Made by a program: the position numbers and the translations under genes. Shown one piece after another: positions 32,655 to 44,012 of a DNA stretch of 64,000 bases (its first letter is position 1; each line of letters begins with the position of its first letter). The notes beneath the pieces are model-generated. The model made no database searches, was not told the origin of the DNA, and saw only the letters and a program-made list of their open reading frames with translations. The stretch comes from Hyaloperonospora brassicae (taxonomy: Eukaryota; Oomycota; Peronosporomycetes; Peronosporales; Peronosporaceae), in the NCBI GenBank assembly GCA_947650285.1, contig CANTFL010000034.1:424058-488057 (forward strand), written 5' to 3'.

Positions 32655-34150
32655 CGTACAAGACCCTCCAACGCTCATGTCCGCAATGCAAACATTCTCA
32701 GCGCGCCATTTAATCGATTACGACTGATTATGTTTCATTCTGCATCATCATGGTGCATTCATGGCTACAGCGATTAGGTGCTGATAGACATGGGTGTGAC
32801 AAGGCTAGTGCTTCCATTCATAACTGATGCGCACAAACATTGTCGTGTCGACGTTGTCCGATCACGCGTTGCGAATTATTTAAGCGATAAACACAAGGTA
32901 AAACACGTTCATTCGTTTGCATTTTCGGCCTGTCGTACATTTGATGTTATTTGAATTTTGTTTACGCTGCCACTTTTTTGAGAAATACAATTGGGTTACT
33001 GCTGTATGGAAATGCCGTTTTAATATATATTCATAACGACCCTACGCGGTACTGCCTTGCGCAAGATCTTTCTATGGAACCCTTACAACCGCATATACGA
33101 CCAATTAGTCCTTAGAGGACCCTACCTGCTGTAGTTGCTATCACTGCTATCGTCATAGTATGAGAATGATATCCTCTTTAGAATACGATCAGGTAAGAAG
33201 GCAGTTCTGTTAAGGAATAGCAATCATTTTGGAAAGGTAGCCGGACTATTAAGCGTTAGACGCGTGCGATGGAATAATCAGTTCGAATAAAAATTACACC
33301 TCTACGCTTTTTAGAGTCGCAAACACGGTACAACACATCCTAAAAATGATGAAGACTGCTCCAGCAAGCTTCGTGTTAAGTGTGATTTTTGCTTTAGTTC
33401 CTTTTACCCCTATATGATGGAACCATTGCGAGCATATTTGCTTTAAAAAGGGTTGCTACGAACGTATATCATCACAGCCCTGATCTCCACATCGTCTGCA
33501 TGCGACTGATTACATGCACAAAAGTTAGGAGCACATATAAATCATACCTCGTCTATTGTGTGTCGACTTAGTTTTATTTCGACAATTGCGTAAGTGCATC
33601 ATCAAAGACTCAGTCGGGTTAAACCATTTTTACAACTCCGAACGCTCACCAATTTATCGATTCATACGCCATAGTGCAACAATTTGCATTCGCGCATGTG
33701 CAAAATATGCCTTCATCGACGGACAATAGACTTGTGGCGGTAACGCTGGCGTGAGATGTACACGTTATGACGACTGAAGCATAGCGGGAGCTGTAAGAGG
33801 TTTTGAGTGGTACCCTCCCTTTCTCCTGGTAGTTTGACCAAGGCTTGTTGTCAGAAGCCTTACTGGAAGGACTTAAGAGCACGGTTGCTTAAAATGCTTC
33901 TCGGTCGGCTGAATAACGTAAGCCTCGATCACAGTACAGATGATACATATTGGAAGTGTGTATCTCCTAAGATGGAAATTGCATGAAGAGGGTGTATAGC
34001 CGGCAAACGCTACGGTGCGGAAGTAGTCCATCCCATACTTGCAGAGGGGAGCAGACCTCAGGCTTACACAATATTTTTGTAATTGTTTCGATATATGACT
34101 TCCAACTTAATCGTGTTTGACAGGCTCTATTTGTCGATTATTACCTGAAC
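32655..34150. other. AT-rich spacer, no gene supported
   Basis: Only short frames without motifs occur. The minus frame at 33646-33882 is cysteine- and serine-rich but matches nothing I recognise. Confidence 0.5.
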
Positions 34151-34153
34151 TCG

Positions 34154-34345
34154 CCAAAGGGAAATCGTAAAAAACATAGGTGTTCGCCTAAAAGCTGTGT
34201 TACAGTTAGTCTATCCATTAGCCTTTTTTACTATATTCTAAAAACGGTAAGGAATAATTCACTTTTTATTGGACTTCAATAGAAATGTTTCTAAGATATG
34301 TAGGAAACTCCGCTTTTTAAACGGGCTGCAGTCTTCAATTGCGAG
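34154..34345 (+). repeat. left TIR of MULE A
   Basis: The outer half includes AAATCGTAAAAAACATAGG and GTGTTCGCCTAAAA. Its inverse lies at 51598-51675; the inner half has its inverse at 38050-38170. Confidence 0.65.
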
Positions 34346-34619
34346 ACGACGGCTGCTACAACGGCGCATGTTAGAGCCAAGGGCGTGGCGGCAACATTTG
34401 CAGCGAGCAATCCTAAACCGGTGGTACCTGCTACGGTTAATAAATAAGCGGGACCGGACAAGACACTGTCTGCAGAGGTGAGATTGGCTGCGTCGTCGCG
34501 TTACAGAGCGAAAGGCAAGATGGCGGCGGTATGTCCATATGCGCGAGTCGTGATGGCGGTACTTGCAGCAAATTAGACGGGATTATCGCGTCGTTGTCTT
34601 GAACAGGCTTAATCTTTGC

Positions 34620-36400
34620 ACGTGAGGGACACTGAAACCGGTTGTGGCCAATTTTAAGGCAATGGTTGCAGGTGTTGCGAGCGAGCTGCCTCTACAATAT
34701 CTCGAAACCCGATGGGAGACGCGTCGTGGATCTCTAGTGGGACCTCTTTCGGTAATTGGTTTTCTGGATGCGGAGGGGAGGGGCAGGATATCAAAAATCT
34801 TGGGGTCGAGAGTGTTATTGTTTCTGTCGATATCCAATCGCCAATATTCAATGAATCCACTAACTTCGATGGGTTGTCTTGTGTCTTTTTGACAGCATAT
34901 TATATGTGCAGATGGGACCCACCGGACTATTGAGTTACAATAGGTGCACGTCTAAAGATTTGCACGATCGAGGACCAGCAGATACTGTTTTTAAGAGCAC
35001 CAGCGCTTGTCGCGATCTCTGGCGATGGAGCTTCGAAAGTAGATCAATGGACAGGTTTGTAACGTATCTCGCATCTTTCCTTTGCCATTGTTTCGCTAAT
35101 TCGCTTGTACTTGGATTTACCACCCCTTGATGTGACTGTGTGTCGAAAAGGTTGGAACTGGTCGATTCTAAATAAAGACCAGTGGTATTGAAGAGGGAAC
35201 GTGTTCTTATTAAGGTCTGCAATTGCTTTGTCGTCCTGAATAAAACAAATTATTTTTAAAAACAAATTAATATAATAAATAAACTATCGGTAAAACATAT
35301 TATAACATCTTGCGATAGCGAAAATACTGCAAAAGTTGAAGCTTTTGCCATAGCTGCATAAACAGTCTTCTGTAGACGCATGGATAATATCGTTTCAGTG
35401 GTCCATGAAAGGTTTCCAACTATTCTCACCGGCACTTGAAAACATTTCTTCGACAACAGGTAATATTATTGTTTGCAATATAGAACTGATGGATTATAAA
35501 TACCCGCGTGACCATCTCTCAGGAATAGCCTTAATGAGGCTAAAATCACAATCGATGACGAGAATATTTGGACCCTGAGGAAGCATCGTGTCGATCTCAT
35601 TATCCATCCATACGTCGTCGATAAATGCTTCTCCATCCATGAATCCAAATGCAGCAGTTAAAGTCTGGTTTGTACACTTAAATAAGACCACGTGCAGGAG
35701 TGGACATCGTAATCATTCGTCTTGTAAGTGCAATCAATGACAAAAACCTTTTTATATCGGCGGATGAATTCTAAAGAATGTTGTGGTTGCTAAAAGAGAT
35801 TCCGGACGTGATTGGCTTCGTCCACCGAGACCGTAGCATTAATCCATTGGGTTTCTAAGTGCTCCATCAACGCCTTCGTGTGAGTCTTACCGCTCAGGGC
35901 CTTCAAGTTTTCCTTTTTAACGATATTCTGTACATCACTTGCCTTGATCAGGACGTTCATCCCCCTAAATGGTTAACTATAGCCTAGCAAAGGAAAAAAA
36001 GCAATAACATAAATTGATATTCGATTTACAATAGTAGTATATGCACACGTCCAAGTATTATCATAAGCTTTAAATATCGAAAATAGTTGCTTAGGGGTTA
36101 TAATATGCACACTACTTACCCGTGGCTCCATCTCTATGCATCTGTACAACCTTGGCGACGGCATCTTCCTCTTCTATCGTTGCACGACGAGCTGCAGGTA
36201 GTGTCAAGAGCATGGCTCTATCATTACATACAATTGGCCATTATGGCATTCAATCACAGAAAGCGTCGCCAAGGCGGTTTCTTCTGGAGCATGTTTGTCA
36301 GATACGATCGCAAGCTCATTCAAGCACCCGACCTATTTCGTAGGAAGATCTTGCAATGCCATAGGCCGATCGTGTTGTCTCTTGTAGAGCTTTCCCTGTG
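34620..36400 (-). pseudogene. FAR1/MULE transposase remnant A
   Basis: On minus, right to left: L-P-A-A-R-R followed by an acidic helix and V-V-Q-M-H-R-D-G-A-T-G (about 36120-36200), as in FAR1-type DNA-binding regions; W-I-N-A-T-V-S-V-D-E-A-N-H-V-R-N (about 35800-35870); the MULE core signature V-F-V-I-D-C-T-Y-K-T-N (about 35710-35745); and A-F-G-F-M-D-G-E and I-D-C-D-F-S-L-I-K-A-I (35494-35660). Near 34640-34680 lies a zinc knuckle, C-N-H-C-L-K-I-G-H-N-R-F-Q-C, which may belong to the element's C-terminus or to a separate fragment. Many stops. Confidence 0.6.
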
Positions 36401-38049
36401 AACAGCACATATAAACGCTCTTGGTGCCAATTCAATTGCTGCGGTAGATACAGACGGCAAAGCCTTGGCGTACAGAGTACTAATTGACGGCCACTACATC
36501 TTCCTTCTGGCAGCCGAAGGTCCCGGTCGGTATCAGCTCTTCACATCTCCATGATAAATTGTTTTCGTCTTCGGCATAAACAAATGAAATGCACAAGCAT
36601 AAAATGCTGCATCAGTCGAAGGAGATGAGTAACTCATCACAATGATCGAGATATTGGAATGTTGATAAAGACTGAAGTTGATGGTCACGCGTCTTACGGA
36701 AATGCGTATATATTTAGTTAAGACAGACGGGTAGCAGGTTTAAGTCCAATTTAAAATAGAAAAGAATTCATTTCTTCCCCGCCTCTATTTTAAATAAACC
36801 CCATTCTCTTAAAATTGAGCCTCTGATTTGTCACGAGGCTAATTAAATATCATTTATTAATTACTTTCAGAACAACCAACCTGGGCATAGTCGGCTTGCT
36901 AAATATATCAAATGCTGCTATTGAAATCTCTTATATCTGTATTTATATTCTTTACACATCCATTAGTTGCCAACCTGGACTATTGACGCTCTCATTTGCA
37001 TTACGTCGGCAAGATCATGTCTCCTCGGCTTCATCGTTCGGATTACCCAAAACGAAACTATAGATAACTTTGCGCAAAAGATATCTCTTGTGAGAAAAAA
37101 GCAGACCACCCACGCCATTTTATTCAATGGTGTTACCGTTCATGCTAAATGAAATCTAAAATGCACACGCGACGCTAGTTAGCCGTTTTGCACATAACCT
37201 GTCAGCAGCAGCACAGATTACCATTCTGCTAGTACTTCCTCAAGAGAACTAAGCAAGTAAACCCATGTTTAAACACCACAATATAGGCCGATGGGAAATA
37301 GGACTGCAAGTGCTAGCGTAAACATAAGTAGACCGGTGCCGTATACTGGAGTCTCTTTAACAACACAGATCATTTAGCTCAAACATCGATAGTATGTATT
37401 TCACACAGCATCACAAGTACCTGATGCATTGCGCCAATACAAGACGCAAGCAACGCCTGGTTGATCGCAGACACCGTAAGTCGCATCGAGACGTTTAGAA
37501 ACCTCTAGCATTAAGTCAATCATGGTTACCATGACCGCGCCAGGCACCATGCAACCATCGCCACAACATTTTTTCCCAGCAGTCAGTTCTTGTAGCTCAT
37601 TATTTCTTATGCCCATCCACGTACCTAGACACAACTAGTAGTAAAAACTTGGCACCAGTGAAATAGTCGTCAAACTCCTAGAACGCGACACCAGCGAGGT
37701 CTGCACAACATCAGCAAAAATCATAAATAGGAAAATACCAGCAACGTCAATAAACACAACAAAATGTGGTTTAGTTTGTTATTCACTCAGTCGTCAGCCG
37801 AATCTATGTAGCACACTTTCTCTCTCTCTCTCTCGTTCTCGTATTGCTTTGGCTATGGCTCCACCCACTGCGATAGCTCGTCCCCCGTATACTTCTATTG
37901 TATACTCAGATGATTGGTGGACGATCTCTGGAGACGGCGGGAGGGACGACCGCGAAAGAGAAGATACAGGAGCAAGACCGATGAATTCGCCGTGACACAG
38001 TCGAAGTTCCGGCATACACGCACAGCGATTGTGGGCGTGCGCAAGGCCA

Positions 38050-38181
38050 GTGCCCTGCGCAGGCTATTAACCAATTGAGACTGCAGTCCGTTTATAGAGC
38101 GGATTGCCTTACTTGTCTTGGAAATTTTTCTATTGAAATTCAATAAAAGTGGTATATTCTTCACCCTTTTTAGTACATATT
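38050..38181 (-). repeat. inner right TIR of MULE A
   Basis: Inverse of 34225-34345 with mismatches. Confidence 0.6.
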
Positions 38182-38450
38182 AAAGGGAAAACAAAATATG
38201 CCCCATTTAATCACGAAAATACAAGAATGCCCCAGATATTCGAAAAATAAACAAATACTTCACGTCTTAAATTACTCAACGCAGCGCATTGATACAGATT
38301 CTGTTTCTGGTTGTGGTGATTTGCATCGCAATCTGTATGAGCACGATGCAACCTACTTAACCCCTCGCAGTAGGTGCTGGCAATTCAAAGTGCAAGTTGC
38401 TTGAATTTCATCGTTTTATTTAACCGTGCCACTAGTCTTAAAAGCAGTTC

Positions 38451-38891
38451 TGTAACGGGGCACTGGTGACATCGAACCGGTTAACCAGTACGGAGCTCAC
38501 ATCCACTGACAACAGTGACAGTCAGTGCCCTGCTATGTGTTGCACCAACACAGAGGAAGGAAAGGAGACTAAGTGAACATTCTAGTCCGGTTACAAATAA
38601 AACTGTTCTTTAATACAATTAAGTCCTATCAATCTTATGTCTTTCTTTATCCTGACTTAATTATGTCAGTCTAACTGTACGTATGATGACGTCTACTCAC
38701 TCTTCATTGCGCGCGTCTAGCAGCGATTGGTAGGTTGATATCATCACGATTTTAACCAATGAAAAGACCCTTCGGTCATCTCAACAATATCATCATGCTC
38801 TGTGGTATTGTTGAAAGGATATTCGACGTAATTTTCTTAATTGTCATTTTAGCCTTAATGGCAATATCATTTAACGAGCTATTCCGTTACA
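38451..38891 (-). repeat. solo Gypsy LTR, minus orientation
   Basis: 441 bp from TGTAACGGGG to CCGTTACA. It shares GATATCATCACG and GCGCGCGTCT blocks with the 391-bp LTR family but is diverged. Flanks AGTTC and AGCTC are a probable 5-bp target duplication with one change. No internal region follows, so it is likely an LTR-LTR recombination product. Confidence 0.75.
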
Positions 38892-39005
38892 AGCTCGGCA
38901 GGAGCAGCACAATACTCGTCCACTTCTAGATACACATACACACACAATTACACTGTCGTTCATTGAGCACCAGCACGCGCGTTATGCGGGCGTTCATTCA
39001 CGCGC

Positions 39006-39270
39006 GTGATGCGGGCGTTCGTGCACGCGCCTTTATCGACTGCAACGACTATGTCTTGCAGCTGCAACAGCACCAGAAACATCGACAATATCAACAACAA
39101 TAGCAACCACAGCGTCTACAACAACAATAACAGCATGAACAGCAACCGCAGCACCTACAACGACAGAAGAAGCAACAGCGGTAGCATCATGAACAGAGCA
39201 ACAACAACAGCAACCACAGCACCCTACAACAACACAAGCAGCAGCAACATCAGCAGCAACATTACTTAAT
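39006..39270 (+). repeat. imperfect CAA/CAG trinucleotide tract
   Basis: A run dominated by AAC, CAG and CAA units. In one frame it reads as an Asn/Ser/Thr-rich peptide from an ATG at 39006. Just before it, the GCGCG-TGCGGGCGTTC unit is repeated (38975-39030). I regard it as low-complexity DNA, not a gene. Confidence 0.6.
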
Positions 39271-39604
39271 CGACTTCAACAACTTTAACGAAAGCAATAA
39301 CATTAGTATGATAACATAAACACCAATTGAATGTGTTTACGGCCGCGACCGATGATACGAGGACGCGTTTACGTCCTCATCTCGATTCTGCGCCCGCAAC
39401 TAATGGCTGCAAGCGCAGCACGCCCGCGGCAGAGCTCTCTCCGCTGCTACATAAACAGGGCGGTGGTTTGTCACGGCTGTAAAATGGTAATCGAAAACGA
39501 TTATGGACGTGTGGTTTTATGTGTACCACACTAACTTGAGAATCTAGGACGCGGGGCATTTGTTTATTTTACGGTCATTTGGGGCATTATTTTATTTTTC
39601 CATT

Positions 39605-39850
39605 TATTTAAGGATATTATTAGGTACACACCCACCCTTTGATGCGTACACACCCACCTGAAATACAGGCTTCTCCTAAAGTACCGTAACCTCCCTAATT
39701 AGGTACTGAGCACCTATTAATACAAAACGCCATAATAAATATTCTATGCTTTGTGCACACCCCTCCATAATACAGACCTCTTTTGTGTCAGCACACAGCC
39801 TTGCGTATGGATCCGCTCTCATTATCCGGCACCCCTATACGTATCCCGAT
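39605..39850 (+). repeat. left TIR of MULE B
   Basis: About 245 bp. Positions 39720-39831 are an uninterrupted 112-bp perfect inverse match to 43377-43488; the outer half is more diverged. Confidence 0.85.
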
Positions 39851-40010
39851 TTTTACTACTATTTCCCTAATTTAAATGGAGTCCAGAAAAACGTAACAAC
39901 GCTTGAAATGCGAAAAGCAATAAACCAGGACGGCCTCGCTAGCTCCCGCGGCGAAAGTAAAGAGAAGTAGCTTGTGATCTCAACTCACATACACCCGCAC
40001 GCCTACGCCC

Positions 40011-40044
40011 ACGTACACGTACACGTACACGTACACGTACACAC
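40011..40044. repeat. ACGTAC microsatellite
   Basis: Nearly perfect ACGTAC hexamer run of about 5.5 units. Confidence 0.9.
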
Positions 40045-40249
40045 GGTCGATGACCTGCATAGGTGCGTTCGCTGGTAACTATTAGGTGTTTACCTTAGCA
40101 GATGGTGACCGGATCGCCCAGATTTACGTCGAGGCCACGCAGTTGCTCAACTCGGTTGCCAGACAGCTTCAGCATCAGGTGCTTTTATGCTTTTTCACCG
40201 TATTATATCTTAGATTATTTATCAGATCACGCTCTTTCGACACATGACG

Positions 40250-40643
40250 TGTAACGGGGCACACCCTTGCGTGACCTTAACGCAAGGGTTTTGGTGCCCC
40301 GACAGACGTACACGAGGCAAACGAGGAAGCGTAGATAAGGGAAAAGTAGAACTAATATATTATCATAATTAAATCTTTAACCACTGTCTCTCTGTTTGAC
40401 TTAACTTAATTATACTTATCAAACTGAATGTATGACGACGTCTCGTCACCACTCATTGCGCGCGTCTTGCGGCGATTGGTGGGTTGATATCATCACGATA
40501 TCAACCAATAAACAGACTCTTTGGTCGACCCATCAATATCACCACCATTGGTGATATTGTTTACAGAATATCCAACATAGTATTCTTTATTGTCATTGTT
40601 TCTTTAAAGTGACAATTTCCGTGTAACGGGCTGCCCCGTTAAA
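40250..40643 (-). repeat. solo LTR of the young Gypsy family, minus orientation
   Basis: 394 bp. Its reverse complement aligns along the full 391-bp LTR of the element at 43578, including the TGTAACGGG terminal hairpin and the ACCCTTGCGT / ACGCAAGGGT hairpin. Flanks TGACG and TTACG are a probable target duplication with one change. It shows the family has moved here more than once. Confidence 0.8.
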
Positions 40644-40699
40644 TTACGTGTAATAACACATTATTTTCTTTCTAACACCTCAGCACACGCAATTTTTAT

Positions 40700-42950
40700 T
40701 TCCTGTACCCAGTCAAGTGCTGCTGATGAATGGCCAATTCTATCGTCGTAAGAAGATGATAGAAGATAGGTAAAGCCAAAGGGTCGGCAGAAGAATCACG
40801 AACTTTGTGTAATACTCTTTTGTTCGTCTGTTTGCAATTATTCAAGCAGGCAACGGTGGAAAATGACGACCTGGTGGGGATCACGTCCGCTTTCTCCACT
40901 GCACCAACTTTTGCTATCGCAGCGAGCATGAAATCTCGTCCGGTATGGAGATGCACGAGATTCCGGTACGATATTGTACTCTCTTTTGCGCGGTGTAAGA
41001 AGTAGTCGACGTTACAGTGCATCTAGTTTTGGCATGGATGCGTTTGTTCTGGTGGCTGAGAATTTGACAATGTTTGTTGTCCCTTCAATCGACCACGACC
41101 CTGTTCGTTGACATTGGAGACAGTGTCTAGCCATTGAACAGCTTCAGTTTGCAACAAAACATGCTCGAATGCACTTGGATCGCGGCGGGTAAAGACGTTG
41201 TCTTTTACGCGACGCCCTCAATCTCCAACTGGACGACCGCGACCCTTCCGTACTGGTAGAGGTTGATTCACCTCTACCAATACTCCGCTTGTGATAGTAG
41301 AATAATACGGATCAACAAAATTTGCTGTTGGTGTGGTGGTAGCTGAGAATAGCGATCTCGAATTTGAGGCAAGGCTTGTTTTATAGTAAGATCGGTAGTA
41401 TCCTCGTGACAGGTGTTCTAGTTGCGATCAAGCCACCACTGAACAAAAACAATTCCTTTATAAATCGCCCACGCGTTGCTAAGATGTTGCGAGCACGATG
41501 CGAACATGGGATTCCAAGTGTTGATGTTAAGACATTAGTACATTGAGTTGACGGCGAGACATGTGCCTTCGTTACCTTTTCATAAGCCTTGTTAAGTGCG
41601 TGATGTGATATTTTTCGTCGAACATCAGCCCAAATAACACCCGAGAGAGCGATAAGCGTATGTGCGCGGCTATAGACAATGCTGTGCTGAATGACTTTGT
41701 CCTGATGATCAACGGCAAGCAATATCCTTCGACAAACATCTGCAAGTTCGACCATCGACACTGCTACCGTGATTTGACTGCTTGTGGTGTCCCTCGGCTC
41801 GATCACTTGCTGCGTTTCCAAGATGCCGGTACGCTTTGGTCCATGCAAGGATAAACCGATCTTTATAACAAAGCCAAGTCCTTTCAATGTATTTACTGAC
41901 GGAAATAGGATAGCGTTTGCAGATGCCAGCCCAAGTTGTCTTGAATGATGAAACATCGATGGAATAACACAGCTGTTTGAATTCAGCCTCAAACGTTTCC
42001 CAATCTTGTCGATTTTACAAGTGCTTGCGGCAGTTGGTAAGAAATTCTTTGAAATATGTCAGATACAAAGCAGATTGTGCGCTTTAAAAAGTGCGTACGA
42101 AACGCAGCATTGACGCAAGTTCCCGAATTTGACAACTATATGAGGTAGTTGGTCGGCGATGAGATGCTTTTCACATGACAGAAAGCCAGTTGTAGTTTTC
42201 TTCTCGCTCGGACGAAAGAAATGTGAACGCGACTGAGAAGCTGTCATTACTTGAAGATACTTCAACTATGTGTAGCATTATCATCTTGAATCTAATAAGA
42301 AGAGAAAATCGGTCAATGCTGATAAATGGAGGCATCGTGAAATCAGATGCGATTAATACGTCATATTGACCTTATATATACAATTCATGATCATGACATG
42401 ATAAAATTCTCGTGCAAGTCGGACGCATACGCTTGGTGCAACGAAAAGCTTGGTAGTTCGACCTTGGTCGTCGCGATCGTAAACATGGAGAATGTTATTT
42501 GCCTGAAGTTCATCCGGCAGCATCTCTATAGGTGTTCTCCCAGCAATTTTTTTCGGACCACCGCCTTTGCGTAGTATATGTCCCTTGGAATGAGATTGCA
42601 GTTTGGTTGCTTTGAAGAACTGTTGCCAAGATGACCTTGGGTGCTGCACCTGCTCTTGCCATGGCACTGATCGCCGTGGCGTTGCGAAAACTGATTTTTC
42701 GTGCGGCGGGATAGGCAGATTTATCATCGGCTGCTTCGTGGTTGTGTTCGCTGCTTCTAACAGCCAAAGACCACTGGGAAACTGCCACGAATCTACAACC
42801 GCTGTAATTGCATACTGTTTCCCTTGTAATTGTTACGGTAAATGGAAACTTGTAAATTCGTTTTGAGCTGCGACGCTTTTGCGATTCATCTGTGAGGTAT
42901 TCTCGTCGGTTCTTGTACCGACCAGCATGAGCACAAATCAACTAGACTTC
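40700..42950 (-). pseudogene. FAR1/MULE transposase remnant B
   Basis: On minus, right to left: a FAR1-like DNA-binding part (42510-42941: C-N-Y-S-G-C, then S-E-H-N-H-E-A-A and A-A-R-K-I); G-R-T-P-I-E-M-L-P-D-E-L-Q-A-N-N and the degenerate core I-M-N-C-I-Y-K-V-N (42353-42560), where the catalytic aspartate of the usual L-x-D-C-T-Y-K-T-N is asparagine; and a SWIM-like zinc motif C-T-N-V-L-T-S-T-L-G-I-P-C-S-H-R (about 41490-41550) followed by the family's C-terminal segment. The frame is broken in at least three places, so it is inactive. Confidence 0.72.
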
Positions 42951-43359
42951 CTGATCTCACCCGAGCGGCACTTTTTAGAGCGACTTCTTGATAAGGTGTA
43001 ACCTTCACTTATCACATGAGAAAGAACAATCCTTTCCGCGCCCTCCAGACGCGTAGACAGCCTCCGCAGGCGGTACTAGTATAGTAAATTGATTCTTGTG
43101 ATATTTCGATAGCGTAAATTCAGTTACCCCCTGCACTGGATTAAAGATCGCAGTGCTGTCTAGATATAGAAATTGATACCTTTGTATCTTGTGCATTTAC
43201 GTTATTAATTATGGCAATTGATAAATTTGGACTGTTCAACTAGGAAGGTACATGTCCCCCATTGATAATTCTTCTTGCAGTATGAGTCAGATGTATGCAT
43301 ATTACATGACCTAAAAATTATAAATATACATAAGTTAGAGGAAATGTTGGTATAAATAG

Positions 43360-43577
43360 AGATACTTATAGGGGGATGCCGGATAATGAGAGCGGATCCA
43401 TACGCAAGGCTGTGTGCTGACACAAAAGAGGTCTGTATTATGGAGGGGTGTGCACAAAGCATAGAATATTTATTATGGCGTTTTGTATCAATAAGTGTGC
43501 AATAACTAGCTAGGGAGGTCACGGTACTTAAAGAGGGGTCTCTACTTCAGGGATGGGTGTACGCATCCAAGGGTGGG
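43360..43577 (-). repeat. inner right TIR of MULE B
   Basis: Inverse of 39627-39850; it continues at 51563-51600 beyond the Gypsy element. Confidence 0.85.
43573..43577 (+). repeat. target-site duplication GTGGG (left)
   Basis: Identical to 51563-51567 on the other side of the Gypsy element. Confidence 0.9.
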
Positions 43578-43968
43578 TGTAACGGGGCAGCCCGTTACAT
43601 GAAATTGTCACTTTAAGGAAAGTGACAATAAAGAATATAAAGATGGATATTCTTTAAACAATATCACCAAAGTGGTGATATTGAAGGGTCGACCAAAGGG
43701 TCTGTTCATTGGTTGATATCGTGATGATATCAACCCACCAATCGCCGCAAGACGCGCGCAATGAGTGGTGACGAGACGTCACCATACATCCAGTTATATT
43801 AGTATAGTTAAACTAAGTCAAACGAAGAGACAGTAGTTTAAAGACTTAATTATATTAATATAACAGTTCTACTTTTACCCTACCTACGCTTCCTCGCTTG
43901 CCACGTGTACGTCCGTCGGGGCACCCAAAACCCTTGCGTTAAGTTACGCAAGGGTGTGCCCCGTTACA
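43578..43968 (+). repeat. 5' LTR of young Gypsy element
   Basis: It starts with TGTAACGGG-GCAG-CCCGTTACA. Further hairpins follow in series: ATTGTCACTTT-AAGG-AAAGTGACAAT (43604-43629), AAAGAATAT / ATATTCTTT and CAATATCACC / GGTGATATTG. It ends with ACCCTTGCGT / ACGCAAGGGT. Confidence 0.95.
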
Positions 43969-44012
43969 CCTGGTAGCACTTTGTAGTCCTTCCAAGGACC
44001 ACATCATCCAAC

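Larger units (their letters stand above)
34154..38181 (-). mobile_element. decayed MULE-type DNA transposon A
   Basis: Long terminal inverted repeats: 34225-34345 pairs inversely with about 38050-38170 (shared CAATAGAAA, CTGCAGTCT and CTTTTTATTG-type blocks). The outer part 34154-34222 pairs inversely with 51598-51675, 13 kb further right, so later insertions appear to have split the right arm. Inside, on minus, lie fragments of a FAR1/MULE-like transposase. Boundaries and target duplication could not be fixed. Confidence 0.6.
38190..39605. mobile_element. small TIR element with GGGGCATT ends
   Basis: About 50-bp inverted repeats at 38194-38243 and 39549-39603. Both contain two GGGGCAT boxes (TGCCCC on the left side) separated by an AT-rich ATTTTACG-like spacer. 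Between them lie a solo LTR and a low-complexity block, but no transposase, so it would be non-autonomous. Target duplication not found. Confidence 0.5.

Noticed and set aside
39006..39269. Asn/Ser-rich 87-codon frame
   Set aside because: It is the translation of a trinucleotide repeat tract and has no support as a gene.
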